64,000 bases of DNA from Bacillus sp. AFS015802 (GTDB taxonomy: Bacteria; Bacillota; Bacilli; Bacillales; Bacillaceae_B). Both the position numbers and the translations under genes were made by a program. Numbering within the stretch: position 1 is the first letter of the stretch; every line of letters begins with the position of its first letter. The notes beneath the pieces are model-generated. The model had not been told where the DNA came from, searched no databases, and saw only the letters and a list, made by a program, of their open reading frames with translations. Below are positions 7,350-15,766 of the stretch, in pieces. The DNA is taken from contig NZ_NTUP01000002.1 of assembly GCF_002561455.1 (NCBI RefSeq), positions 48,830 to 112,829 of the forward strand, in the 5' to 3' direction.

Positions 7350-8930
7350 ATGCATGTACCATTAGTGTTGACGGATTTTCTGGATCGCGCAGTCGAGCAG
7401 TACGGGGATAAGGTGGCGATCATTGATGATGTGAAGCGTTTGACGTATAGGCAGCTGAATGCACGTGTGAACCAACTTTCCAGGGGGCTGAAGGAGTTCG
7501 GGATTGAAAAAGGGGACAAGGTGGCATATCTCGCCCCGAATACCACGGAGATGCTGGAGGGATTCTACGGGGTCTATGGAGTCGGAGGGGTCATGACGCC
7601 GCTTAATACGCGTTTAAAGCCGGCAGATTATCAATTTATTCTGACTCATAGTGAGGCGAAAGCCTTATTCGTGGATGAGGAACTGTATCCTCTCGTACAG
7701 CCGATTTTGTCTAAGGTGCCGTCTTTAGAGCATATTGTCATCCATGGTGAGTCGGTGGATGGTCATCCCGGCTATGACGAGTGGCGCAGTTCATTCAGTG
7801 ACGAAGCCTTCGATCGCGTGGAACTGGAAGAAACGGATATTGCTTCCTTATTGTATACGAGCGGAACGACAGGGGATCCGAAGGGCGTACTCCTCACCCA
7901 CAGGTCCAATTATCTGCATGCCCTTTCATCCATGCATCATTTACGGGTCTCGGATCAGGATACCCTTCTCCATGTCCTACCAATGTTCCATGTAAATGGC
8001 TGGGGGTCACCATTTTATTATACGGCCAACGGTGCGACACAGGTGATGCTTAGAAAAGTAGACCCGGAGTACATCCTGGATAAAGTCGAGAAGCATGGGG
8101 TGACGGTTATGCATATGGCACCGACCGTTCTGAACATGCTTCTGGAAACCTATCCAAACAGGGAGCGGACGATCGGGCAACAAGTTAGGGTTGTCATTGC
8201 GGGCTCGGCTCCACCACCGGCATTTGTCCGGAAGGTGGAAGAGGATCTGAAGTGGGAGTTCATCCAGGTGTACGGAATGACTGAAATCTCTCCACTCATC
8301 ACCACTTCCATCCTGAGGTCCTCCGAACAGGATCGACCTAAGGAAGAAAAGTACCGGTTAAAGGCGAAAGCCGGTTACAGCATGATCGGCAGCAAGGTGA
8401 AAGTAGTGGATGAGTTCGGAAAGGAAGTGCCCCATGATGGAAAAGCGATAGGGGAAATTGTGACAAGGACGAATACGGTGATGGAAGGATATTATAAAAA
8501 TCCTGAAGCAACCAATCACACGATCAGGGATGGCTGGCTCCATACCGGGGATATGGCGACGGTTGATGAAGATGGCTTCATTGAAATCGTCGATCGGATG
8601 AAAGACGTCATCATCAGTGGGGGAGAAAACATTTCGTCTATCGAAGTGGAGGGGGCCCTTTATGAGCATGATAGTGTCCTGGAAGCGGCCGTGGTGGCCG
8701 TCCCCCATGAGCGTTGGGGAGAAGTGCCCCATGCAGTGGTTGTCCTCAGGGAGGGCCACAGCATAACAGATAAGGACCTTATCGAGTTCACCAGGGAAAA
8801 GCTTGCCCACTTCAAGGCCCCAAAGAGCATAACCTTTGCGGAGGAATTACCCAAAACCGCATCGGGAAAGATCCAAAAGGTCGTCATCAGAAAAGAATTC
8901 TGGAAGGATCATGATCGGATGGTTCATTAG
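7350..8930 (+). CDS. Long-chain fatty acid--CoA ligase (AMP-forming)
   Basis: 526 residues of the ANL adenylating superfamily. Seen in order: P-loop YTSGTTGDPKGVLLTH (about 169-184), the VYGMTE A5 motif, HTGDMATVDEDG with the conserved Asp, DRMKDVIISGGENIS (hinge region), and PKTASGKIQK with the catalytic Lys near the C-terminus. It activates a carboxylic acid, most likely a medium- or long-chain fatty acid, to its CoA thioester in the cytosol, the entry step for beta-oxidation by FadNAE encoded at 30.6-36.0 kb. Chain-length preference cannot be read from sequence. The ATG at 7350 has GAGGGG 13 bases upstream, a rather long spacing. It forms its own transcription unit between two terminators. 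Confidence 0.88.
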   Translation: MHVPLVLTDFLDRAVEQYGDKVAIIDDVKRLTYRQLNARVNQLSRGLKEFGIEKGDKVAYLAPNTTEMLEGFYGVYGVGGVMTPLNTRLKPADYQFILTHSEAKALFVDEELYPLVQPILSKVPSLEHIVIHGESVDGHPGYDEWRSSFSDEAFDRVELEETDIASLLYTSGTTGDPKGVLLTHRSNYLHALSSMHHLRVSDQDTLLHVLPMFHVNGWGSPFYYTANGATQVMLRKVDPEYILDKVEKHGVTVMHMAPTVLNMLLETYPNRERTIGQQVRVVIAGSAPPPAFVRKVEEDLKWEFIQVYGMTEISPLITTSILRSSEQDRPKEEKYRLKAKAGYSMIGSKVKVVDEFGKEVPHDGKAIGEIVTRTNTVMEGYYKNPEATNHTIRDGWLHTGDMATVDEDGFIEIVDRMKDVIISGGENISSIEVEGALYEHDSVLEAAVVAVPHERWGEVPHAVVVLREGHSITDKDLIEFTREKLAHFKAPKSITFAEELPKTASGKIQKVVIRKEFWKDHDRMVH

Positions 8931-8944
8931 GAAGTTTTATTTTG

Positions 8945-8966
8945 GCGTGCGACAGCACGCTTTTTT
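8945..8966 (+). terminator. Terminator of the acyl-CoA ligase gene
   Basis: GCGTGC-GACA-GCACGC stem-loop followed by six T. Confidence 0.85.
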
Positions 8967-9079
8967 CTTTGGATAACAAAGGGCTTATTTCCAAAAGCTA
9001 ACTTATTTGTTTATAACAATCTATTCGTGGTAAACAAGAACTAAGCACTTACAGACTACACTTCAAAGGAGAGATATTA

Positions 9080-9364
9080 ATGAAAACAAGAAATTTATTA
9101 CTAACTTTACCGCTGAGTGCAGGCTTGGTTTTAGCTGGTTGTGGAAATGATGAAGGTGCCGAAGAGGAAAGTAATAACGTGGAGCAGCAGGACACTTCTC
9201 AAGATGAAAGCAATATGGATGAAGGGTCAAAAAACGAAGATTCCATGAACGGAGACAAAGCGGCTGAAGAAGATAATGAAGGTACGCTTAATGAAGATCC
9301 TTCCGGTGAAACGTTGAATGATGACGAGGTTGATAAGGACGATAAAGCCTCAGAAGAACAATAG
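9080..9364 (+). CDS. Small acidic lipoprotein
   Basis: 94 residues. The N-terminus MKTRNLLLTLPLSAGLVLAGC is a lipoprotein signal peptide with an LAGC lipobox, so the mature protein should be anchored to the outer face of the membrane at Cys21. The remainder is almost entirely Asp, Glu, Asn, Ser, Gly and Lys without hydrophobic core residues, so it is predicted to be disordered and strongly acidic. No enzymatic function is suggested; such sequences could act as cation-binding or spacer proteins (inference). AAAGGAGAG precedes the ATG, and a terminator follows directly, so it is monocistronic. Confidence 0.75.
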   Translation: MKTRNLLLTLPLSAGLVLAGCGNDEGAEEESNNVEQQDTSQDESNMDEGSKNEDSMNGDKAAEEDNEGTLNEDPSGETLNDDEVDKDDKASEEQ

Positions 9365-9375
9365 AAGGCACGTTG

Positions 9376-9402
9376 AAAAGGGCTCAGCTGAGTCCTTTTT
9401 TT
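9376..9402 (+). terminator. Terminator of the acidic lipoprotein gene
   Basis: The palindrome GGCTCAGCTGAGTCC, flanked by AAAA on the left and a T run on the right, forms a compact terminator. Confidence 0.75.
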
Positions 9403-9554
9403 ATTGGAGTGGAGAAGTAGCCCATCTAACACCCATTCACCAAGCGCGTTGTCCCTGTTCAGGATGCACCTGCATAATTTATAAAAAGGACGTTTTATCA
9501 TCATAATAACAGGGAAAAGCAGTTTTTAAGAGTAGACAATTGGAGGGAGTAAAG

Positions 9555-10412
9555 ATGAGTTTGAATTCCCCGTTGGTTCCCAATACGAAAACCTATTGTA
9601 CCAATGAGTATGGAAAGTTGAAAAAAGTGGTGGTGGTTTCACCCGAGAATATGCAAATCAATGAAATCATAAATGAGACTCAAAAGCATTTCTTAAACGA
9701 AAATATCAATATAGATAAAGCCGTTCAACAACATGAAACGTTTGTAGAAGTGCTGGAGAAGCATGGTTCCGAGGTCATTCATCTTCAACCATCCCAGGAG
9801 TTGAATGAGCAGGTCTTTACAAGGGACATCGGTTTCTCGATTCATGATCAGTTTTTCGTTGCTTCGATGAATACTGATGTCAGGAGGGGGGAAGTGAAGA
9901 CCCTCAAGAAGTGGCTGAAGGAGAATGCTGTCCCTTACAGCGAGCTTATGCATTCCATCGAGGGAGGGGATGTCCTTGTTGACGGGCAGGATATCTGGGT
10001 CGGCGTGAGTGGCCGGACAAACCAATTGGCCATCCAATCATTGCGGAATCAGCTTGCCCCTTACACCGTTCATGAACTGCCTTTAAGGGAAGACATCCTT
10101 CATTTGGATTGTGTGTTTACCATCATTTCAAGTGATTGGGCACTTGTGTACCCACCGGCCTTTTCAAAAGGGGACCTCGAGACCATCAAGAAGCATTATA
10201 ATGTCATCACCGTCACAGATGAGGAACAATTTCAAATGGGACCGAATGTGTTGGCGATCGGTAATCATAAGATCATCAGTCTCACCCAGAACCATGCCTT
10301 AAATGAGCGGATCAGGGCGAAAGGGTTCGAGGTGATCGAACTGGATTTATCTGAAATCATTAAATCGGGCGGTTCATTCCGCTGCTGTACGCTGCCTCTT
10401 ATAAGGGAGTGA
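9555..10412 (+). CDS. ykgA: Dimethylarginine dimethylaminohydrolase-like amidinohydrolase (YkgA-like)
   Basis: 285 residues of the pentein (guanidino-group hydrolase) fold. The family attacks the guanidinium carbon of arginine derivatives with a Cys nucleophile. Seen: EYGKLKKVVVVSP near the N-terminus, FTRDIGF substrate-loop segment, SIEGGDVLV, the catalytic His in ILHLDCVF, and the C-terminal nucleophile motif GGSFRCCTLP with Cys277 and Cys278. This matches DDAH and B. subtilis YkgA rather than true arginine deiminase, which is longer. The actual substrate is unknown. The ATG at 9555 has GGAGGG 9 bases upstream; the in-frame TTG at 9540 forms part of that site and is unlikely as a start. A terminator follows. 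Confidence 0.82.
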   Translation: MSLNSPLVPNTKTYCTNEYGKLKKVVVVSPENMQINEIINETQKHFLNENINIDKAVQQHETFVEVLEKHGSEVIHLQPSQELNEQVFTRDIGFSIHDQFFVASMNTDVRRGEVKTLKKWLKENAVPYSELMHSIEGGDVLVDGQDIWVGVSGRTNQLAIQSLRNQLAPYTVHELPLREDILHLDCVFTIISSDWALVYPPAFSKGDLETIKKHYNVITVTDEEQFQMGPNVLAIGNHKIISLTQNHALNERIRAKGFEVIELDLSEIIKSGGSFRCCTLPLIRE

Positions 10413-10425
10413 GTGTGATGAATGA

Positions 10426-10454
10426 AAAACAGGTGACTTTATGCCTGTTTTTTT
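10426..10454 (+). terminator. Terminator of the DDAH-like gene
   Basis: AAACAGG and CCTGTTT form the stem, followed by a T run, 14 bp after the stop codon. Confidence 0.75.
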
Positions 10455-10458
10455 CATT

Positions 10459-10487
10459 TTTACATAAGCTTTACACACCTGTATTCG
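10459..10487 (+). promoter_or_regulatory. PhoP box of the alkaline phosphatase gene
   Basis: TTTACA at 10459-10464 and again at 10470-10475 (11-bp period), with a weaker TATTCG at 10482, matches the direct TT(A/T/C)ACA repeats bound by PhoP-P in Bacillus Pho promoters. The next gene is an alkaline phosphatase, so induction by phosphate starvation is expected. Confidence 0.65.
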
Positions 10488-10558
10488 TTTTGTAAATGGT
10501 TCTTCATACTTTCCCTTTATTCTTCTACATGTACCACGAATTTTAGGAGGTAGGGAAA

Positions 10559-11938
10559 ATGAAGAAATCGATGAAGAAGATCCTTCCGTTAGCGGTTGTG
10601 TCAACATTAGCTCTTGGAAGTGTAATAGGGATGAATCAAGACAACACAGAAGCGCAGGCAAAGGAATCTAAAAATGGCAAAGCCAAGAACGTCATCTTTA
10701 TGATCGGTGATGGTATGGGGGTTCCTTACACCACCGGCCTTCGTTATATGAATGACAATCCAGATACAGTCGAAATGGAAAAAACGGCATTCGATCCTTA
10801 CCTTGTCGGACTGCAGACGACGTATCCGGAAGATGAAGAAGAAAATGTAACAGATTCGGCAGCTGCTGCTACTGCGATGAGCGGCGGAGTGAAAACATAT
10901 AATAACGCGATTGCCGTTGACAATGATAAATCAAATGTAAAAACAGTATTAGAGCAGGCGAAAGAAAATGGCATGTCTACAGGAATTGTCGCCACATCTG
11001 AAATTACACATGCGACTCCTGCATCTTACGGAGCACATGAAGAGCAGCGTAAAAGCGAAAATGCGATTGCCGACGACTATTATGATGAAATGATCAACGG
11101 AGAGCATAAAATTGACGTTATGCTTGGGGGAGGAACAGACTTCTTTGAACGCGAAGACCGTAATCTTGCCGAGCAGTTCCAAAAAGATGGATACAGCTAT
11201 GTGAAATCAGCTGAAGAACTGAAAAACGATGACAATGAACAAGTTCTAGGTCTTTTCTCAGAAGTCGGAATGGACAAGATGATCGACCGAGATGAGAAGC
11301 AGCCGAGCCTGGCGGATATGACAACCGCAGCTCTTGATCGATTAAAAGGTGATAAAGACGGATTCTTCCTCATGGTAGAAGGAAGTCAAATCGACTGGGC
11401 AGGTCATGATAATGATGTAGTCGGTGCCATGAGTGAAATGAGAGACTTTGAACAAGCGTTTGAAAAAGTAAGAGATTTTGCGAAAGAAAATGGAGAAACC
11501 CTTGTCATCGTGACGGCAGATCACTCTACAGGTGGAATCTCAATTGGTTCTGATGGTGAGTACAAGTGGGATCCAACACCGATCCAAGCTGCAAAACATA
11601 CACCTGACTTTATGGCAGAGCAAATTGTGAATGGTGCTTCTGTTGAAGAAACGTTAGCGAATAATATCGACCTTGAACTGACGCAGGAAGAAATCGCTTC
11701 TGTGAAAGCCGCAGCTGAAAAAGGCGATAAAACCGAAATCGATAATGCGATCGAGAAGATTTTTGACAAACGTTCAGGTACAGGCTGGACAACAGGCGGA
11801 CACACTGGTGACGAGGTACCTGTGTATGCGTTCGGTCCACAAAAAGAAAAATTCGCCGGCTTGATCGATAACACGGATCAAGCAAAAATGATCTTTGAAT
11901 TATTGAAGAATAAAGGAAAAATCAAAGATCAAAAATAA
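10559..11938 (+). CDS. phoA: Secreted alkaline phosphatase
   Basis: 459 residues. The N-terminal signal peptide is basic, then hydrophobic, with an AQA cleavage site near residue 34; the mature enzyme is secreted or wall-associated. NVIFMIGDGMG supplies a metal-binding Asp, and the catalytic Ser is in VTDSAAAATAMSGG. Further metal ligands are in EGSQIDWAGHDND and TADHSTGG, and TGWTTGGHTGDEVPVYAFG near the C-terminus matches the last ligand His. The enzyme releases phosphate from monoesters at alkaline pH using two zinc and one magnesium. It is preceded by a Pho box and AGGAGG. Bacillus species carry several paralogues (phoA, phoB), so the exact name is uncertain. Complete and apparently functional. 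Confidence 0.92.
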   Translation: MKKSMKKILPLAVVSTLALGSVIGMNQDNTEAQAKESKNGKAKNVIFMIGDGMGVPYTTGLRYMNDNPDTVEMEKTAFDPYLVGLQTTYPEDEEENVTDSAAAATAMSGGVKTYNNAIAVDNDKSNVKTVLEQAKENGMSTGIVATSEITHATPASYGAHEEQRKSENAIADDYYDEMINGEHKIDVMLGGGTDFFEREDRNLAEQFQKDGYSYVKSAEELKNDDNEQVLGLFSEVGMDKMIDRDEKQPSLADMTTAALDRLKGDKDGFFLMVEGSQIDWAGHDNDVVGAMSEMRDFEQAFEKVRDFAKENGETLVIVTADHSTGGISIGSDGEYKWDPTPIQAAKHTPDFMAEQIVNGASVEETLANNIDLELTQEEIASVKAAAEKGDKTEIDNAIEKIFDKRSGTGWTTGGHTGDEVPVYAFGPQKEKFAGLIDNTDQAKMIFELLKNKGKIKDQK

Positions 11939-11947
11939 TGCTCCAAG

Positions 11948-11988
11948 AGAAAAGACCATGCCGGGTGAATCCCTGCATGGTCTTTTCT
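11948..11988. terminator. Bidirectional terminator between phoA and sspH
   Basis: AGAAAAGACCATGC pairs with GCATGGTCTTTTCT (14 bp). It serves both the plus-strand phosphatase and the minus-strand SASP gene. Confidence 0.85.
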
Positions 11989-11992
11989 TCCA

Positions 11993-12172
11993 TTATACTT
12001 CTTCTAAATCGGAAACACTTACTTCAGAACGTTCTTCCAACGGTCCGCGAAGGTGGACAACGGCCGTTTTACCGTCTTCAGATACAGAGTCGATCCATAC
12101 CGATGCATCCTTGTATTTGACCTGGATGTCGGCTGAAGAAGATAAAATCTGTTTAACTCGATTTTGGTCCAT
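11993..12172 (-). CDS. sspH: Small acid-soluble spore protein H
   Basis: 59 residues, the known length of H-type SASP. The pattern VKYKDASVWIDSVSED followed by TAVVHLRGPLEE and the SVSDLEEV ending matches the SspH family (V-x-Y-x-G/D-x-x-V-W-I ... V-x-x-L-x-E). These minor SASPs are made in the forespore and stored in the spore core. The ATG at 12170-12172 lies 8 bases from an AGGAGG; an in-frame ATG two codons upstream is only 2 bases from it and is not the start. It should be under forespore sigma factors, though I could not find a convincing sigma-G promoter by eye. Confidence 0.85.
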   Translation of the reverse strand: MDQNRVKQILSSSADIQVKYKDASVWIDSVSEDGKTAVVHLRGPLEERSEVSVSDLEEV

Positions 12173-12283
12173 AATCATTTCCTCCTATCATTTTTCAATG
12201 CTTAGTGTATCCAAGTTCAGGAAAACCATGTCCGCATAATTCCACTGGGGAATTGATACTCTATTAGTGAAAGGATGAGGATA

Positions 12284-12436
12284 ATGAAAAAGCAGCATGA
12301 AAGAATGTCGGCAACAGAAGCCAATATTGAGTTGAATGAACGATTGTATGGAGACAGGGAAAGGCAAGCGGGTCCCCCTCACATCCATGTTGAATCCAAC
12401 ATGATCCCTGTGAGTATCTCTGACGACGATGAGTGA
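12284..12436 (+). CDS. Small hypothetical protein, 50 residues
   Basis: The translation starts MKKQHERMSATEANIELNER and ends VSISDDDE. It is hydrophilic, without a signal peptide or membrane segment. AGGATGAGG precedes the ATG and a strong terminator follows 10 bp after the stop, which supports a real gene despite the small size. It faces two small spore protein genes, one on each side on the opposite strand, so a sporulation role is possible but not shown. I do not recognise the family. Confidence 0.55.
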   Translation: MKKQHERMSATEANIELNERLYGDRERQAGPPHIHVESNMIPVSISDDDE

Positions 12437-12445
12437 ATGATAGTC

Positions 12446-12479
12446 AAAAACCTGCCAGAAGGGATTCGGGCAGGTTTTT
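12446..12479. terminator. Bidirectional terminator
   Basis: AAAAACCTGCC pairs with GGCAGGTTTTT. It lies between the 50-residue gene (plus) and the gamma-SASP-like gene (minus) and provides a T run in either direction. Confidence 0.85.
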
Positions 12480-12481
12480 GG

Positions 12482-12622
12482 TTATTTCGTCTTGTTTTTC
12501 TGGTCTTTATTATGTTTATTTCCCTTGCTGTTGTCCCCGCTTGTGATCTCTGTTGCAAATTCCGTCGTGCCCCGCTTAGGTGAGTTTTGATTCTCGCTTC
12601 CCCGGTTGTTTTTCTTTGTCAT
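12482..12622 (-). CDS. Short gamma-type SASP-like protein, 46 residues
   Basis: The translation is MTKKNNRGSENQNSPKRG followed by TTEFATEITSGDN and a Lys/Asn-rich tail. T-E-F-A-T-E matches the T-E-F-A-S-E motif that the germination protease GPR cleaves in gamma-type SASP (SspE), and the Asn/Gln/Lys-rich composition fits. Unlike SspE there is a single copy of the motif and the protein is about half the usual length. GGAGG lies 7-11 bases before the ATG. A possible sigma-G promoter (GTATA, 18 bp, AAAACTA) lies upstream on the minus strand but is weak. Probably a spore storage protein; the family name is an inference from the motif. Confidence 0.6.
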   Translation of the reverse strand: MTKKNNRGSENQNSPKRGTTEFATEITSGDNSKGNKHNKDQKNKTK

Positions 12623-12794
12623 ATGAATTCCTCCATTTCAGTAGGTTCACGTTTAGTTTTCGTTAAGATAAAGAGTCCTATACTGCGCGTAGAGAATATA
12701 TGTCTTTCTTCCTGGATTTTACATCGGGGGTGAAATTTTTTTCCGGCTGAACGATAATGAAGGAAAGAACGTCTTTCAATGGGGGGAAAGAACG

Positions 12795-14189
12795 ATGCAC
12801 GAAAGTATGAAAGGAAAACAGAACGGTCCGGGAATACCCGGCACATGGTTTAAGGATGAAGAGGCAGCGAATACGGAAGGATATCCGATTTTATTTGTTC
12901 ATGGCATCAACTCATCCTCAGCTGCGTGGATAAAGGAGAATGACATGCTTCCCATCACCCGGGGAGCCGGTTACCAATCGGTGTTCATCGAATTGCATCC
13001 AGATGAAGACATGTGGAGGAACGGGGAGATGTTGGCAGACAAGCTCCGCGAAATGTACGAATACTTTAATGAAAAGATTGTGGTGGTGGGTCACAGTAAA
13101 GGAGGGATCGATACTCAAGCGGCACTGATCCATTACGGAGCTTCTCCCTATGTAGAAAGGGTCATCACACTGTCGACGCCCCATCACGGATCAGAGCTTG
13201 CAGACCTTGCCTTCAGTAAATGGGCAGGGTGGCTGACGGATGCGTTGAAAAGCAAGACACCCGCCGTCTTTTCACTGCAAACGGGTTATATGAAGGGTTT
13301 CCGGTCAGAGACAGACGGACAGGACCCAGTGAAGGACGTCCCGATCTATACATTTGGAGGCACAGGCTGGGGTGGGGCCAACTCTGAACTGTTTTGGGGA
13401 GGTTTATACTTAAGCCGTTTCGGTCAAAGTGACGGAGCCGTGCTGGTGAGAAGCTCGCGGCTTCCTTATGCCAAAGAAGTGGCCGTACAGGACTGGACTC
13501 ATACCACCATTAAAAAAGGCAGCGAGGTATTCCCTTTTTTGAAGAATCTTTACACCGAAATGGTGAAAGAGGTTCCGTATGCAAAGGTGAGCGAAATGGC
13601 TTCAGAAGATGAAACCTCTGTTCTTCACAGGGGCGGGGAATTCGATGGGACAGTCGTGGAAAGCTTCTTTGTCGAAGAAGGAATGGGGAAGATCACCGTT
13701 GATTGGATCAGTAACCTAAGTGACTCCGCTTATGAGCTGGTGAGTCCGGACGGCCAACTATATAAGCAATGGGGCATGGCAGAAGACGCAACGGGCTATT
13801 TCCCCGGTGCGTATCATCATTCGATCCTGCTTTCCGACCCCCTTTCAGGCAGGTGGGAGGTGAGGGCCAAATCGGGTCAAAGAGAACATTACATGGTTAG
13901 CATTCTCTTTCATAAAAAGAGAAAAGAGGTGGTGAGCGCATTGGGTGGGGGTGATACTGTTTTAAAGAGGACCTATACCATACACTATATCCCGATGCAG
14001 AGTGGAAAGAAATCTTCCGTACTCATCACCACAGAAGACTTGACCTCCCTGCCACTTGCTGACTTTGATGAAGGAATCCATAACATCACCCTCGACATAG
14101 AAGGCAAGACGTCGCTGGGAAATGAATACCAGCGAACGAAGATTCAGACGGTATATGTCGATGGAAAAGGAAATATTTATGGAATGTAA
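12795..14189 (+). CDS. Alpha/beta hydrolase, lipase-like, with C-terminal extension
   Basis: 464 residues. The N-terminal half (about 30-260) is an alpha/beta hydrolase: oxyanion segment FVHGINSSSAAW, nucleophile elbow VVGHSKGG (Ser101), STPHHGSELADLAF, and a plausible acid and His (QSDGAVLV, DWTHTTI). This pattern is shared with triacylglycerol lipases and esterases of the lipase I family. The remaining 200 residues are beta-rich with SPDGQLYKQWG and PLSGRWEVRAKSG, suggesting an immunoglobulin-like or pre-peptidase-type domain. No signal peptide is visible, so it is predicted cytosolic unless released otherwise, unusual for a two-domain lipase. The ATG follows GGGGGG. Monocistronic, ended by the hairpin at 14203-14240. 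Confidence 0.75.
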   Translation: MHESMKGKQNGPGIPGTWFKDEEAANTEGYPILFVHGINSSSAAWIKENDMLPITRGAGYQSVFIELHPDEDMWRNGEMLADKLREMYEYFNEKIVVVGHSKGGIDTQAALIHYGASPYVERVITLSTPHHGSELADLAFSKWAGWLTDALKSKTPAVFSLQTGYMKGFRSETDGQDPVKDVPIYTFGGTGWGGANSELFWGGLYLSRFGQSDGAVLVRSSRLPYAKEVAVQDWTHTTIKKGSEVFPFLKNLYTEMVKEVPYAKVSEMASEDETSVLHRGGEFDGTVVESFFVEEGMGKITVDWISNLSDSAYELVSPDGQLYKQWGMAEDATGYFPGAYHHSILLSDPLSGRWEVRAKSGQREHYMVSILFHKKRKEVVSALGGGDTVLKRTYTIHYIPMQSGKKSSVLITTEDLTSLPLADFDEGIHNITLDIEGKTSLGNEYQRTKIQTVYVDGKGNIYGM

Positions 14190-14202
14190 AATAAGAAACG
14201 AC

Positions 14203-14240
14203 AAAGGTCCGTCCCTCTTCATAATGAGGGACGGACCTTC
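14203..14240. terminator. Hairpin between convergent genes, GGGACGGACC family
   Basis: AAGGTCCGTCCCTC (14204-14217) pairs perfectly with GAGGGACGGACCTT (14226-14239) over an 8-nt loop. It lacks a long T run but separates two converging genes. The arm sequence recurs at 30.2, 34.2 and 36.1 kb. Confidence 0.6.
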
Positions 14241-14243
14241 AGG

Positions 14244-14558
14244 TTATAGTGTGTTCAGGAATTCTGTCACTTGTTCCGGCGATTTGGCGTTGGCGCTGTG
14301 CAGATGGGCTTGTTTTTCGCCGTTTTTGTATACCAGCAGGCTCGGAATGCCCATGACGTCATATTTTTCGGCGATTTCCGGGAATTCGTCCTTATTGATG
14401 TCATACCATTTATATTGATTGAACTCTTCCATGATTTCATCAATGAACATGTCCATGCGACGGCAGTCCGGACACCAGTCCGCATGGAATTTTACGATGA
14501 CTGGCTCTGGTGATGAGATGAGATCGTCAAAGGTTTCTTTGTTTTTGATTGATTGCAT
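14244..14558 (-). CDS. Thioredoxin family protein with WCPDC active site
   Basis: 104 residues with the thioredoxin fold: beta strand VIVKFHADWCPDC (active-site Cys29 and Cys32), helix, YDINKDEFPEIAEKYDVMG, cis-Pro motif IPSLLVYKNGEK, and the final strand and helix. The CPDC centre differs from canonical CGPC and suggests a more specialised thiol-disulfide role in the cytosol; it resembles B. subtilis YtpP. GGGAGG precedes the start. It is divergent from the Gfo/Idh/MocA oxidoreductase and converges with the lipase-like gene. Confidence 0.82.
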   Translation of the reverse strand: MQSIKNKETFDDLISSPEPVIVKFHADWCPDCRRMDMFIDEIMEEFNQYKWYDINKDEFPEIAEKYDVMGIPSLLVYKNGEKQAHLHSANAKSPEQVTEFLNTL

Positions 14559-14682
14559 GATGATAACCTCCCTTTTCCACTTATTTTATACAAAACCCCG
14601 CCCGATTGTAAAACGAATCATTTTTCGTCCGATCTTGTACATGATAATATAGGAATACATTTTGAAAGAAAAAGGTGACATT

Positions 14683-15723
14683 ATGCAGCCCATTAAAGTA
14701 GGTTTGGCAGGATACGGATTTTCAGGACAAAGCTTTCATCGTCCATTACTCTCCCATTTAGAGGAATATCATATTGAAGCGGTCATGTCCTCCAATGAAG
14801 AAAAAGTATTGAATGACATCGAGGGAGCCACAGTGGTGTCCTCACTCGGCGAACTGCTTCAGGAAGACATAGATTTAGTCGTGATCACGACACCTAATCA
14901 CCTTCACTATCAAATGATCAAACAATCATTATTATCAGGTAAACATGTCATCGTCGAGAAACCCTTTGTAACGGACTCAAGAGAAGGGGAAGAGCTCCTG
15001 ACACTGGCAGAAGAGAGAGGGCTCCATCTTTCCGTTTTCCATAATCGGCGCTGGGATGCCGACTTCTTGACCATTCAGAAATTGTTGAAAGAAGAAACGC
15101 TTGGAAAGATTTATACATATGAAGCGCATTTTGATCGTTTCCGGCCAACCATCAAGGACCGGTGGAAAGAGAACAAAATGGAGGGGGCAGGCGTACTGTA
15201 CGATCTCGGCTCTCATCTTCTCGATCAGGCCCTTACCCTGTTTGGGACCCCGAAATGGGTGCAGGCCGATGTCTTCCCTCAGCGCAATCCTGACAAAGCG
15301 GAGGATTACTTCCTCATCACACTCGGATACGATGTATTGAGAGTGCAGCTTTATTCACGGTCCATCGTGCTCGATCCCGGCCCCCGCTATCAGGTCCATG
15401 GGCGTAAAGGAAGCTTTGTGAAACACGGGATGGATCGTCAGGAAGATGATTTAAAAGCAGGGAAAAATCCTCTTTCAGAAGAGTGGGGGATGGAAGACGA
15501 AGAAAATTGGGGTTTACTCACGACCATTTTGGAGGAAGAAGTGACATCGGAGGTCATACCTTCGGAAAAAGGGGATTACACCCAATATTACCTGGGGATG
15601 TATGATAGCATAAAACGAAACAGGCCACTTCCGGTCGATCCCCGGGACGCTTTACTGGTGATCAAAATAATTGAAGCTTGTAAAGAGAGTGCGGAAACCG
15701 GACGCACCATCATCATGGACTAA
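14683..15723 (+). CDS. Gfo/Idh/MocA family oxidoreductase (IolW/YvaA-like)
   Basis: 346 residues. An N-terminal NAD(P)-binding Rossmann domain starts with VGLAGYGFSGQSFHRPLL, followed by VVITTPNHLHYQM and the family signature VEKPFV (Glu-Lys-Pro). The C-terminal alpha/beta domain follows, including DLGSHLLDQAL with the catalytic Asp/His pair. The wording GYGFSGQ-F-H-PLL is typical of the branch with B. subtilis YvaA (IolW), an NADP-dependent scyllo-inositol dehydrogenase, and E. coli YdgJ. Sugar or inositol oxidoreduction in the cytosol is likely, but the substrate is not provable here. The ATG at 14683 has AAAGGTGA at good spacing; a TTG seven codons upstream is less likely. Confidence 0.82.
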   Translation: MQPIKVGLAGYGFSGQSFHRPLLSHLEEYHIEAVMSSNEEKVLNDIEGATVVSSLGELLQEDIDLVVITTPNHLHYQMIKQSLLSGKHVIVEKPFVTDSREGEELLTLAEERGLHLSVFHNRRWDADFLTIQKLLKEETLGKIYTYEAHFDRFRPTIKDRWKENKMEGAGVLYDLGSHLLDQALTLFGTPKWVQADVFPQRNPDKAEDYFLITLGYDVLRVQLYSRSIVLDPGPRYQVHGRKGSFVKHGMDRQEDDLKAGKNPLSEEWGMEDEENWGLLTTILEEEVTSEVIPSEKGDYTQYYLGMYDSIKRNRPLPVDPRDALLVIKIIEACKESAETGRTIIMD

Positions 15724-15728
15724 AAAAG

Positions 15729-15761
15729 GAAAGGCTCCCTGACTATTTGGGAGCCTTTTTC
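15729..15761. terminator. Bidirectional terminator
   Basis: AAGGCTCCC pairs with GGGAGCCTT, with flanking A and T runs. It ends the oxidoreductase gene (plus) and the ger operon (minus). Confidence 0.85.
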
Positions 15762-15766
15762 CGTAT

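Noticed and set aside
9001..9080. Sigma-B promoter before the acidic lipoprotein gene (GTTTAT...TGGTAA)
   Set aside because: The -10 half differs from GGGTAT at two positions, so I cannot support it over chance.
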